Shown here: one piece after another, positions 12,274 through 23,700 of the stretch
Numbering within the stretch: position 1 is the stretch's first letter
Layout: each line of letters opens with the position of its first letter
NCBI GenBank assembly: GCA_022578965.1
Contig: MU400506.1
Location: forward strand, 558,001-622,000
Length of the DNA: 64,000 bases
From: Xylaria sp. FL1777
Lineage: Eukaryota > Ascomycota > Sordariomycetes > Xylariales > Xylariaceae
Direction of reading: 5' to 3'
Program-made: the position numbers and the translations under genes
The notes under the pieces: model-generated
Database searches by the model: none
The model's input: only the letters and a program-made list of their open reading frames with translations
Told to the model about the DNA's origin: nothing

Positions 12274-14992
12274 GCGAAGGCGCCAACGATATGAAGTAAA
12301 ATGTTCATTTTCCGAGTAGCGTGAGTCACTGGCTCTGTGAGCGGATTCGACGTTGGAGAGTAGTTCTCAGCATGGGCACGGCTAAGAAGAGACAACAATT
12401 GCTTCATGTAAAACTACAGGCTTCGCTCCCAGGTCTGGCCTATTACAGATACTGATGAATGTGCTTCCTATGACGTGATTCAATCAACAAAGCCCAATGC
12501 TGCTTGTGATACCTCATAACTGATCTGACGTGACTTATCGAGCGCTATGCGCTCAACAACTAGAATGCGTTGGACTGTCCTTCCTGTCTTCGAACTTCAA
12601 GTGCATATATTTGACTCTGTCGAGGACTTGAAAACGGCGGCGGGCTGGCGAACTTGCGCTGATCACGGGAAAGGCTCTAGTCGTATCCCTTGAGGACTGC
12701 ACAACCGCCGTGCGTCTTGCGCTCCTAAAGGATATGCGCCGTTTCTTCGGACCAAGGCGTTTCCGTAGACGGTTAATGATGCAGGACGAGTGCATGGAAG
12801 AAATGGAGTGAATAAGGGCGTGGGATCAGTCGGTTAAGCCAGGTAGTATTCTTCACATACCGAACATAATTCCTGGTGTCGGGTACTACTACATGTAGTA
12901 TCATAACGGGTGGCAGTTAAACACAACTGAGCAGGTTTATAGGTATGTAAAAAGTGACAGCACCACACGCGGTGACGGGATCACGGCCGTATTCGGGTCG
13001 ACGACAGATTGTTGTGCCTTATACGAGTCTAATATAATGCCTAGGGTCTGAATGTAGTGTGAATCTCGGCTGTAAAAAATACAGCTCTACCCCAGGGTCG
13101 TTTAAATTAGCGAGAGCTGTCAGAGTTGTCACGAGCCTTAGGTAATGGCACTTCTCTTCCCTTACTCCCCCAACCCATTTTATGGTCCTTGTGCAACTAT
13201 ATTGATTGTTATAGTGGCACCACTATATAACTATGTATATAGCACTCTACGACGATGCTGTAGGAGCGAGTTTTGATATATAAACTAACCCTACTGAAGT
13301 GATCCAAGGAGTTGGGTTCAGAATGCGAGTGTTCCCTATGCACTACCAGACCACCCTGTGCCATATATCCTTGAAATATGACAAGACAAAACTGAGGCCA
13401 TTTCGTAAATTGTAGCAGAAATCTCTCCAGCCTACGATTCTAGCAATCGTGTGTCATAGATTAGAATGTCACATTTAGTTACCTAGGTATGTACGAGTTG
13501 GAGAATCCTGGTTTAAGTTGGCATGTATAGTCAAGAAGGAATGAAGGAAGGAGAATTAGAAATGCTGACATTGAGTTACCTAGGTAGGTAGCCTTGCAAA
13601 ATGTCCGATATTTTCAGGAACCAGATATATACCTTATGTGGGTAGGCGTCGAAGCCAACCCGACAGCCAGGGTAGGTAGCGGCCATGTCAAATTCCGTAT
13701 GCGCCAAGGTGAGTACTGCATATTCAAGTACCTACAATATTAAGAACGTTATAGTAGGCGTGTGTAACCCAAGCCTGCAAGTATACCTGCTGTGAGTGGA
13801 AGAGCAGTTTACTAATACACGGTAGTTACTTCTGAGAACGAACGAACACTGTTTAGGGACCTCTATTACCAAAATCCTACCTCTCTCCTCTAGCTTTCCA
13901 TACGAGATCATTACCTGGTTTCATACTCTATACTACAGTAGATGATCACTTCATTATATCTCATGCACATCCTTTCTTTCTTTGGCTAGCAGGCATACTC
14001 AACTGGAAAAGTGACTTTCGGCTAGTAGAACAGCGGTGCAATAAATGATCGAGTTTTCACCATTCTTGAAACCGTGTCTTCGAGGCTTTCATCTTGCTCT
14101 CCTTCTGCTGCCATGGCTTGGGTGCTTCGGAACACGGGCCGAGGTCAGGGCTTCAAGCGACTTTCGCGCTCCCGTCGTGCTCATTGCAGCATCGGCCGCG
14201 GTGGGCACGCGTCCACCTTGTCGCCAATTCGGGCCGCCCGGAGCCCATCAATCCGCATGTGCTGTGCTGCTCCGTGAACCAAACGGGCAAGTCACACCGG
14301 TACTAGCCAAAGATATCAGGCTTCGACAACCGCATTCTGGCATCCTGCCACGCATCTCTTCCCTTGCGACAGCGCTTACCTCGATCTCTGCTGGAACAAG
14401 AAACCGGCACCGCGTGTAGACGCCACAAGAGGCTCCCGGCGCCGGGAAATATTCCGTAATATCTGTCTAAGGATTGGTCACCGTAGAACCCAATGCAAGC
14501 TCCCTGTCGGTAACGGACCCCATACAACGCCCTTGCAGAAGCGATTAGATTAGCACTCATGTTAATGGCTTAGCACTGGTCCCGGGAGATTGCGCCGTCG
14601 CCAGTACCCTGGATCTTTGCACGTGCCGCGCGCCCGGGATTCCTTGATTCCTCGCGCACATGGTCCGCTACCAGTGAATCTCTAGACGGGCATACCTGGC
14701 TGGCTTAGTTGGCCCCTAATAATGCTTCTGCTTGACCATCGTGCTTCTGGGGTCCTTTATTTCCTCCTATGAGCACGTTACCTCACTGTTCGGATGAGCT
14801 AGCCTAGCAGACCGCCGTTGATATGTAAGACTTACGCTCATCACTCCGCACGGAGGTGGACGGAGGTCTTATATGGGAAAGAGGAAAGAACGTAGCCTTA
14901 AGTCTTAGACATATAAGCCGTTCTTCCAGGGTTGACCTGTTGCCCTTCGCAACTTTCTTGGTCGCCGTGGCTTGAGAGCAGTCCTGGGCACG
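12274..14992. other. long intergenic region upstream of CDH
   Basis: 2.7 kb without a supported gene. It has two exact TACCTAGGTA palindromes (13480-13489, 13577-13586) and a GC-rich island (about 14080-14300) with a 124-codon open frame from ATG 14045 that has a hydrophobic N-terminus but no recognisable domain. ATATAAG-like motifs at 14868 and 14909 lie 80-125 bp before the CDH start and may be its TATA elements. Confidence 0.5.
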
Positions 14993-17900
14993 ATGGGTTA
15001 TTTCGGGTTCATTTCAACGCTGCTTTTAACAGCAAGCTTAAGTTCGCCGCCTCCATCTAGCCGCCAAGAGAAGCACTACTGACTTGACGTAGATATCCAG
15101 CTATGTCTTGGACAATCAAGCACCCCAACTGTCTACAAAGATAGCGGGACAGGTATCACATTCGATACATGGATTGTACCGGACACGGCATCAGGTGCCT
15201 CTGGCACCACGACTTGGGGCGGCATGACTATCGGAGTTGCACTCCCTGAGGACGCTTTGACGACTGACGCGAGCGAGTTTATCGGTTATTTGGTTTGCTC
15301 CCCCGTTTTCACTGTGCAAGTGGCTCCTACTAACAAAGGCGATAGCAATGCCCCTCGAACAGCACGACATTGACAGGGTGGTGTGGTATCTCGCTAGCAG
15401 GCCCTATGACTAACAGCCTACTTATTATGGCCTACCCATACCAAGATGAGGTTTTAACTTCCTTTCGTTATGCTACTGGTTACGATAATCCGGATGTGTA
15501 CACAGGAGACGCCAAGCTGACACAAATCTCTTCCACGATCAACTCAACACATTACTCAGTTATCTTCCGTTGCCAAAACTGTTTTTCATGGGATCAAAAT
15601 GGCGCAACAGGATCTGTGTCGACAAGTGGCGGATTTTTAGTATTAGGGTGGTGTAATGCTTTCCCGTCCCCAGGCAATCCGAGTTGTCCAAACGAGGTTA
15701 GCATAGTCCAACACGACAATGGCCAGAGTATCTTCGGAGCCGTTCTAGACAGCAACGCAGCGAATCCATCATATACTCAGTGGGCAGCCAAGGCTACTGC
15801 TACAGTGACTGGAAGCTGTGGAGGAACAACTACCACACCCACAACGACTCCTACCACCACTCCTACTGGTATCCCCGTTCCGACTGGCACTTATGACTAC
15901 ATCGTCGTTGGGGCAGGAGCCGGCGGGATACCAATTGCAGATAAACTAAGCGAAGCTGGCAAGAAGGTCCTACTCATCGAAAAGGGTCCTCCAAGTTCGG
16001 GGCGATGGGGCGGCACCCTTGGTCCAGAATGGACCGAAGGTACAAACCTAACCCGGTTCGATGTGCCCGGTCTGTGTAACGAGATCTGGGAGGACTCAGC
16101 CGGCATTTCTTGCACTGACACTGATCAGATGGCCGGTTGTGTGCTCGGTGGAGGCACTGCTATAAATGCTGGATTATGGTGGAAGGTTAGTAAAAAAATG
16201 ATACGATGTTGAATGATGACTAACACCCTACTAGCCTAATGCTATAGACTGGGACTACAATTTCCCTACTGGTTGGAAGTCGACAGACATGACTGGCGCA
16301 ACATCAAGAGTCTTCTCGCGTATCCCTGGCACTGACACGCCGTCTAAAGATGGCAAGCGTTATCTACAACAAGGCTTTGATGTGATTTCAGGGGGCTTGG
16401 CTTCGTCGGGCTGGACAAGTGTCGTTGCCAATAATGTCCCAACTCAGAAGAATCACACTTATACGCATACCCCTTTCATGTTCTCAAATGGAGAGCGAGG
16501 TGGACCTATGGCTACTTACCTTGTAACCGCCAACGCGCGTTCGAACTTCAAATTATGGCTGGGCACCTCAGTCAAACGTGTTATTCGAACTGGTGGGCAT
16601 ATTACCGGGGTTGAGGTCGAAGCATATGAGAACGGAGGCTACGTTGGAGTGGTAAATGTCACGTCTATTACTGGTCGGGTGATTCTATCAGCAGGCACCT
16701 TCGGCTCGGCAAAACTCCTGATGCGAAGTAAGCCCAGACTTGAGATGAACGGGTTAAGATGATACTAACTTCATTAGGTGGGATTGGTCCTGAAGATCAA
16801 TTGGAAGTGGTACAGACCTCAACGGATGGCCCTACTATGATCTCGAACAGCTCCTGGATTAAACTTCCAGTCGGATATAACTTAAACGATCATGTCAACG
16901 TTCGTTATTCTTATTTCCTATTAGTACAAGACATTTCTAATCTAATGCAGACCGATACCGTCATCACTCACCCAAATGTCGTTTTCTACGACTTTTACGA
17001 AGCTTACGATGACCCCAACACTACGGATGTCAACTTATACTTGAGTAAGTCAATGACTGGAAGAAGTCAAAGTTAGATCGGCCAAGCTGACTCCGCCAAA
17101 GACCAGAGATCTGGTATACTTGCTCAAGCTGCACCAAATATCGGCCCAATGTAAGTCAAGATTGAATAGACTCTCGAATTTCTTACCTGACTATTCCAGA
17201 TTTTTCGACGAAATCACGGGTGCGGACGGTATCGTTCGACAACTCGAGTGGACATCCAGAGTGGAGGGTAGCGGTGGTACCGACAATGGCCGTAAGTTAG
17301 ATTCAAGTGTTAGCCTAGTCCTGTCACTAACTCTCGAAGATGCCATGACCATGAGCCAGTATCTAGGGCGCGGCTCTGTGTCGAGAGGTCGCATGACTAT
17401 CACGAAAGCTCTCACCACCATCGTGTCTACTTTACCTTACTTACAAGACAAGAACGATGTACAGGCTGTCATTCAAGGTATCAAGAACCTTCAGAGCGCC
17501 CTAAAGAACGTCGGGAACCTCACGTGGGCACTGCCTCCCCCAGGCACAACTGCCGAAGATTTTGTCAACAACGTCAGTCTCACGCCCTTAGCTTCATAAA
17601 ATTACCAAACTAATTGCTTGCAGATGGTGGTGTCTTATTCTAACCGACGAGCCAATCATTGGATCGGTAAGCTTTCTTTAAGCCATCCCGAAAACACAGT
17701 TGCTTACACATCATAGGGACTAGCAAACTTGGAACTGATGACGGCCGCGTCGGCGGAAGCGCCGTTGTTGACGTGAACACTCAAGTTTACGGCACTGATA
17801 ACCTCTTCGTTGTCGATGCAAGCATCTTCCCAGGCCATGTCACGGCCAACCCCTCGGCCTACATTGTGGTCGCCTCTGAACATGCCGCCGAACGCATCCT

Positions 17901-18085
17901 CGCATTGACGCCGGCAAAGGCTCAGGCACAGTATGCACAATGCGGCGGGCTGAATTATAGTGGAAGTTTCCAATGCGCATCACCTTACACATGCAAATAC
18001 CAGAATGACTATTACTCACAGGTAAGTGCTCTCTTCATGAAGACTCGAGACATTTTCGCTAACGAGATTTTCTTAGTGCCTATAA
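14993..18085 (+). CDS. cdh: cellobiose dehydrogenase with CBM1 (class IIA)
   Basis: A secreted flavocytochrome that oxidises cellobiose to cellobionolactone and passes electrons to lytic polysaccharide monooxygenases. Twelve exons: 14993-15041, 15093-15292, 15346-16185, 16235-16727, 16778-16899, 16951-17044, 17102-17150, 17200-17291, 17340-17572, 17624-17666, 17717-18021, 18077-18085. All phases agree and give 842 residues. Order: signal peptide (about 1-24), heme b cytochrome domain with likely axial ligands Met61 ([13 protein letters not shown]) and His206 ([11 protein letters not shown]), Thr/Pro linker (about 242-266), FAD domain beginning [15 protein letters not shown] active-site residues in RRANHW and TANPSA, and a C-terminal CBM1 of about 33 residues ([16 protein letters not shown] ... 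YSQCL). Two introns (15042 and 16900) use GTTCGC/GTTCGT donors, weaker than the rest. The last coding exon is only 9 nt. The gene looks intact. Confidence 0.95.
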
Positions 18086-18961
18086 GCGCTGCCTGAGAAA
18101 GAAAGTCACTGTATATACTTGCGTCTTGTATATAGACATGATCAGCTATATAGTAGAGAAATTTCATTTTAGTTCATCTTCCGGAATTACAGAGCATCGA
18201 AAGTTAGTAAAAATAATGGCATATCGGTATCATATGGCGATGTCTGCATTCCGTGACTGGTAAATCCTCGTTACTTCTCGCCCTCAACCACTGGTCAGTG
18301 ACTGAATGACACAACTAACTACACTGGCCACTCTAGTTTTGAAAGATGAATAGGGGCTCAGCTATGATCACTCCTAAGTAGACCTAGCTTTTCACCTCTT
18401 CTAGTATGAAGTCCTGGTAGTCTCTGGCGTCGGGACGCCCCGGTCCCGCCGGCGACCCGAGGTCTTTTCTCATAGCCACATTACCCTTCTAGCACCCCAA
18501 TTTTGCGCATTTTGAAGTTGAGGATAATACTTGATCAGCGTAGCCACCGGTGTCAACTTTCAATTCTCTTCAAAAGCACAGCTCAGCAACAACTTTATAC
18601 ATATAGCTCAAGCCTTGAGCGCAGCACTCGGTCACATCCACCGACTGTAGAGATGCGGACAAATATTTGAATGTTGTATAAAGGCCCAATTCTATACAGT
18701 TCCGAGTCATGAAACCCCTGTCTATGTCTATCAAATGCAGGATGTTCAATAACCCGCGCGCAAAAACGCCTTCAACAGAATGCTCTATATCGCCCCGTTT
18801 CTAGCTCTATTTCTATGTCTATCCTCGCCGTCTATCGCCCGACCATAACAAACGAAATTAGAAGTGGAATTCAAATGAAAGTCGTGGCACTCGTGATTAC
18901 CTAGTTAGGGAATGCGTACGTACTCCGCCCTGCATCCCTTCTACGCCCTCACTCTTCAGTT
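18086..18961. other. intergenic between CDH and Mpv17 genes
   Basis: Converging 3' flanks of the two genes. I see no coding signal or repeat of note. Confidence 0.6.
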
Positions 18962-20235
18962 TCAATCCAGAATCGCCTGTTTCCCAACAGCCAATTCCTG
19001 GACCCTCTTCACACAAGCGACGGGAGACTTCCCGTCGACGCGCAGCTGTCCCGCGGCGTCGAACCTGGCGTGTTCTGCCTGTCGAAGCGCCTCCAGCCTC
19101 TCGGCGCGTCTGTTCAGGAAACTCAGATACGTCTGCCACCCGACGGCGATGGTGTTGCCGAAGATGCTGCGGTACTCGAAGGGCACGAAGGCGAAGCTGA
19201 AGGCCGTCACGGCGGGCCAGAGCTTGCACGAGTTGACGAGGCTGATGGGGACGGTGTTGCACACGCGTCGCCAGGCCTCGGCGGGCGTGTCCCCTGAGAG
19301 AAGCGCCCTAGAATCATTCGGGTGTTAGACATCGCCGCTTATGATAAAACAGGGGTTTTTTGCTGAGGAAGGCTGTTGGAAGCATAGAACTGTGAAAACG
19401 GGAATAGAAGACTCGGCAATACGTACTGCGCTCCGAAGAAATACACGTTGAAGGCCGGCGTGAACACGAGTTGGTTCACGACGACTTTGATGCCTATCGA
19501 GACGACTTTCGAGGAGTAGTTGAACGAGCGCGAGAGGAATGCAAACCTACGCAACATATCTGATTAGCCGCAGTACTCCACATACGTATCCATAAGTAAA
19601 AAAAACACATCTCTCCCCATGGTCACGCTCCTCCTTCGGTTTACCCTATACATCACCTCATATCCCCTCCCATATTCCCACACCCCCAAACAAGAAGAAA
19701 ATGGCCTTACTCACCAAATATAGGTAGGGATGGCCGCCGTGCCCCCAATAGCCAACGACCTGGCGGTGCGCGCCCAGTCATGCCGTCCCCGCTTCTCCTC
19801 CGCACTCTCGTCATCTTCTACATCCTTCCCCTTCCCCTTTCCCTTTCCCTTTCCTTTCAAGCCGTCGTTAACCTCGTCCCGGCCCGCACGGGAAATCCAC
19901 TGCGCCCCGAGGTCGGCACAGAAATAAATGACCAGCGTGCTAGCGACCTGCGTAGCCCACGGGCGCGCGCGCTGCGCCCGACCGTACGCCTCCGCGCCGC
20001 GCGTGAGCGGACCCAGGCGTTTCCAGAACGGCGGAGGCGGGATATCGCTTGGCACGGGGACCGGCGGTATCTCCGCTTTTGTCACGGATTCGCTTTCCGG
20101 TGCAATTTTGGAAGCGCTGGGAGATGTAGACGAGGACTGTTGTCGTCGCGCATTTCGACAGGTATTCGATCGTCTTGGAGCGCGAAATATGCCCCGGACT
20201 ACGTGTAGGTGTGACCGGACGAGAAGCGCAGGCAT
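18962..20235 (-). CDS. Mpv17/PMP22 family membrane protein
   Basis: Exons are 20235-19715, 19546-19427 and 19307-18962 (328 residues, phases consistent). The central intron uses GTACGT inside the apparent QYV coding, which restores the frame as FFGAQALLSGDTPAEAW. The start matches a mitochondrial-type N-terminus rich in Arg and Ser. Later segments carry Mpv17/PMP22 marks: the RARPWATQVASTLVIYFCAD membrane helix, the short polar loop, and the C-terminal WPAVTAFSFAFVPFEYRS followed by NTIAVGWQTYLSFLNRR. Family members are small channels or structural proteins of the inner mitochondrial or peroxisomal membrane. An unusual insert of repeated Gly-Lys (GKGKGKGKGK) lies in the first loop, encoded by a C/T-rich hexamer tract at 19825-19857. 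Confidence 0.9.
19825..19857. repeat. coding CTTTCC hexamer microsatellite
   Basis: Imperfect TTTCCC/TTCCCC tandem repeat lying inside the Mpv17-like gene. On the minus strand it encodes alternating Gly-Lys. Each hexamer adds two residues without shifting the frame, so length can vary safely. Confidence 0.85.
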
Positions 20236-20779
20236 CCTGGTAGTTAGTCCGTTGACCGGGCCGCGGTCGCGGTTCGCTGTTCGCTATCTCCTTCTAATGT
20301 GTATTCGTCGACCCCCTCGACTAGGCTTTTTTCTATCCTTGAGGGCCGATATTGGTTCACAGATCAAATCTACGGAAGTGTCATTTATATGGAAAAGTGA
20401 TAAATTGTCTCGCAGAAAAGGAAAATTAAAATTAATCGGCGCATTCGGTCATTATTTTCTGATTAAGCTCGGTTTAAGTCGGCGTTACGCAGCTACAGGT
20501 ATGATCTCGCATGTCCCGTTATAGCGCCAGGGGTCTACGTCCCTCGATTAGCGGTGCTACCCTGGAGATGAACCCCTGCTTTTTGAGCTTAACTATAGAT
20601 ACACCGGCTCTAAGACGCTAGATAGGAGGTATCAGAAGCGCCAGAAATCAGGAGAAGTTGGTATAGGAGCATAGGAGCATGAGAATTAGAAATGGTGTCC
20701 CTCAATTTAACCAAATTCATTATTCGTGACTAATCCATGCTTCCCATGTCCCTATGCTATAACACCACGACCTCGATAT
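20236..20779. other. intergenic between ankyrin and Mpv17 genes
   Basis: Upstream region of the Mpv17-like gene and downstream region of the ankyrin gene, both on the minus strand. The stretch 20240-20524 is open in one plus-strand frame but shows no protein-like character. Confidence 0.55.
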
Positions 20780-23700
20780 TTAGTCGGGTCCGACTTCGCC
20801 ACTAATATATCCGAGCTGTCGCCTAGCGCCAGGAACAGCGCCATTTAAGTTGGCAGCGAGCATGCTTTGGCTATCGACTAATTTCTTCTGCTCCTTCAAG
20901 CGGGCCGTAAAACGCGAATCGGCCGCCTTATCCAGTCTTTCTATGTCCTCACGCTCGCGGAGACGGATACTGCTAAGCTGGTTTGCATTGCCGACTCGCT
21001 CGCTCCCTATATCCCGCTCCCATTCCAGCAGCCGCGCTTGCCTTTGGTCTTCGAGAGTGCGCTCTGCATCGCCGATGGCGCGAGCTCGTATCACGCTGGC
21101 CTTTGTCAGGTCCTCTTGATGTTGCAAGTCTGCAATTTGCTTTGCGCGCTGCTGTCGCAGAGTTGTGTTGCGTATATCTTCTTCCACGCGTGCACGTTCC
21201 TGTAATGCAGCCAGGTCTGTGCTATGCGCTCTCTTCTTTCGCGCTTCCTCCAATTCGGCTTGGTGGGCCCATATATTGGCCTGTACCGCAGCCAATTCTT
21301 TACTTCTCTCCATTGCAAGAATATGGTTTTCATTGTCCTGTCGAAGATGGTCGAGGCGGAGTTTGCGCTCTTCTTCGTCGCGCTGGATATGGGAAGGTAG
21401 GCCCACAGCATCATCTGGCTATTCAAAAAACTAGAGTCAGTCGTTGCTATTTCCGGCAAATATTATCAAGAGGTTTAGGAGCTAGCAGGAGGGATAGGAG
21501 TAGAATGTTCTGACTAGGAAATTCATGCTCCTAAAACTCGGTAAAGGGGGTATAAGAGACTCCAATATACTAACCTGCAACCCTGAATTCGCGTAGTATA
21601 CGTCAGTACATCGATTTGAACGTAATAGCCGTAAAAGGTCGGGCTTTACGTCTGAATCTGATAGTACACGTTGCACATACATCGTGGGCGAAAATGTGAA
21701 TTTCCCATCGTTGTACTGGTTGAATGGCTTATTGATGTCTTTCCATAGAGCCGCTCGTAAGAGCACTCTCGTCGTAGTCAAAGGATCAGCTGACTCAAGT
21801 GCAAGTAGGAGAATCGATTTGCCCTCCGACTGGATAGCGATGTCGGTACCGCTTTGCAAAAGGAATTCAATAGCTCTCTCCATCGCTTTCTCTTTGCTTG
21901 TCGTCATTTGAATTGAATCGGTTGCGTGTAAGCAAAGCTCCCCGAGGGCACTGCGGCCACCGTGTAAGGGGCTTGGAAAATCCGGATCGTGTCTGTACTC
22001 AACCAAAACTTGCACTAGAAAACTTCGAGTTAGTAATTGCTATCTTCAACGTCACCTATGAGTTTCCGAGACATGATGTTGGCCCGGAAAAGGGCCTTGA
22101 TACTCTTGAACCACTAAAACACAGGAAACTAACTGCGAGAAAAACTTACTAGCCTGGATATTCAGCTCTCGAGCGGCGTTATGGAGAGAACCATCATTTT
22201 TTGACGCTCCAGCGGCCAGCAGATTTGACATCATGGCAACAGCTAGTTCACCTCCAATCGCTGAAGCCATGGAGAGTGGTGAATTGCCAAGGGCATCCAT
22301 CACATCGACTTCAGCACCAGCCAGCAGTAATAATCTTGCAACGTCTTGACGGCGCGTCCGGATGGCGAGCATGAGCGGAGTAACACGAGAGGTAGCAGTC
22401 TCGAAATTAATTCTCGCTATTAAAAAGTCAGCAGAATGATCATGACAGTAATGCAATAGATTTGCTTACAGCCTCTCTCTATTAGTAGATTAATGATCCC
22501 CGTACTAATTTTCTTCTGAGGCTGTAACAACGCCCACATAAGGAGAGTGACCGATTCGCTCTCTTCCAAATCATCTATGACCCTATAGGTTGCCATCTGG
22601 TCATAATAAAAACCAATATCCAAAAGCGCCTCTAGGATCTTGATCGATCGCGGGTATTGAGATAATGCTCGGATGACGACGGGATCGGAACCTGGCTGCG
22701 TAAACATGACATCTAATTCATTGTTCCCGTCACGATATTCTGTAAAGATTGTGATGAGCTCATGGATTTTATCCTCAGCGAGCGGGACGTCAAATATCCT
22801 AGAGAACGCTAAGCTAAGCGTTTCAGTATTCGGCTTCTTGCTCAATAATTTTGCGAGTAGTTCTGTATTTCCCTGGGCAGCCGCAAGTTGCAGGGCTTCG
22901 CCGTGATTATAGTTAACATCCGCGCCGTGCTTTAACAACAGGTCAGCAAAGACGTTCGTAACGGAATTCTGATCTGTGGTATGTTGTTTAAGGACCACGA
23001 CTAATGCGGACCCTACTCCGTCTCCTTCGGCTCCTTTCTCAAGAAGGCTTGTGGCAATCTTCAATCCTCGCTCAGAAACCCATAAACTGGTATTATTGAA
23101 ACAGAACGATCTCGTGAATACTAACGATGCATCCTCGCTAGTCACACGAGACTCGAGTAGTTCATCAAACAATGAGACAGAAAGGGTCGAGGTTGCGTCG
23201 ATAAGAGTTTGGCAATTATTTGCAACAGGCGAGGCTCTGTGGCTTATGACTACAATACTCGAGGTTAGCAATTACTATGTCGAGCATGCTCTGTAAATGT
23301 CTTTATAGCTGCGTAGATTTTTTAAGACACGACGGTGGCTCGGAAAGTAGCAATTATACAAGGGGAGTCGTTAAAACGATAAAGAGATCCCTGTGAGAAT
23401 TGCTTACGGAGGCGGATTAGCCTCTCTTCAGGCTCTTCTTCATTGACAACCCGATGTAGAGCAGAATGAACTGCACTAGGGACTAATTTTCCGGCATTGA
23501 AAAGCCAATCAATCACCGTAAATCTCGTATCTCTACTGAGATCCCAACATGCATCAAGACCGCGGACTAGTGTATGTGACGATGGCTTCTTCTAATAGAC
23601 GTTAGTATACCCGAACGGCGAATCTAGCAACTCGGCTTACCTGTTGCCCCTTGTCTTGCTCGCTAATTGTAGTAATACCAAGAAGAAGTTCTAAGCTTCC

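Noticed and set aside
14045..14419. ATG-started 124-codon frame with hydrophobic N-terminus
   Set aside because: GC-rich island, no splice or domain support; several overlapping frames are equally open. Kept only as a remark.
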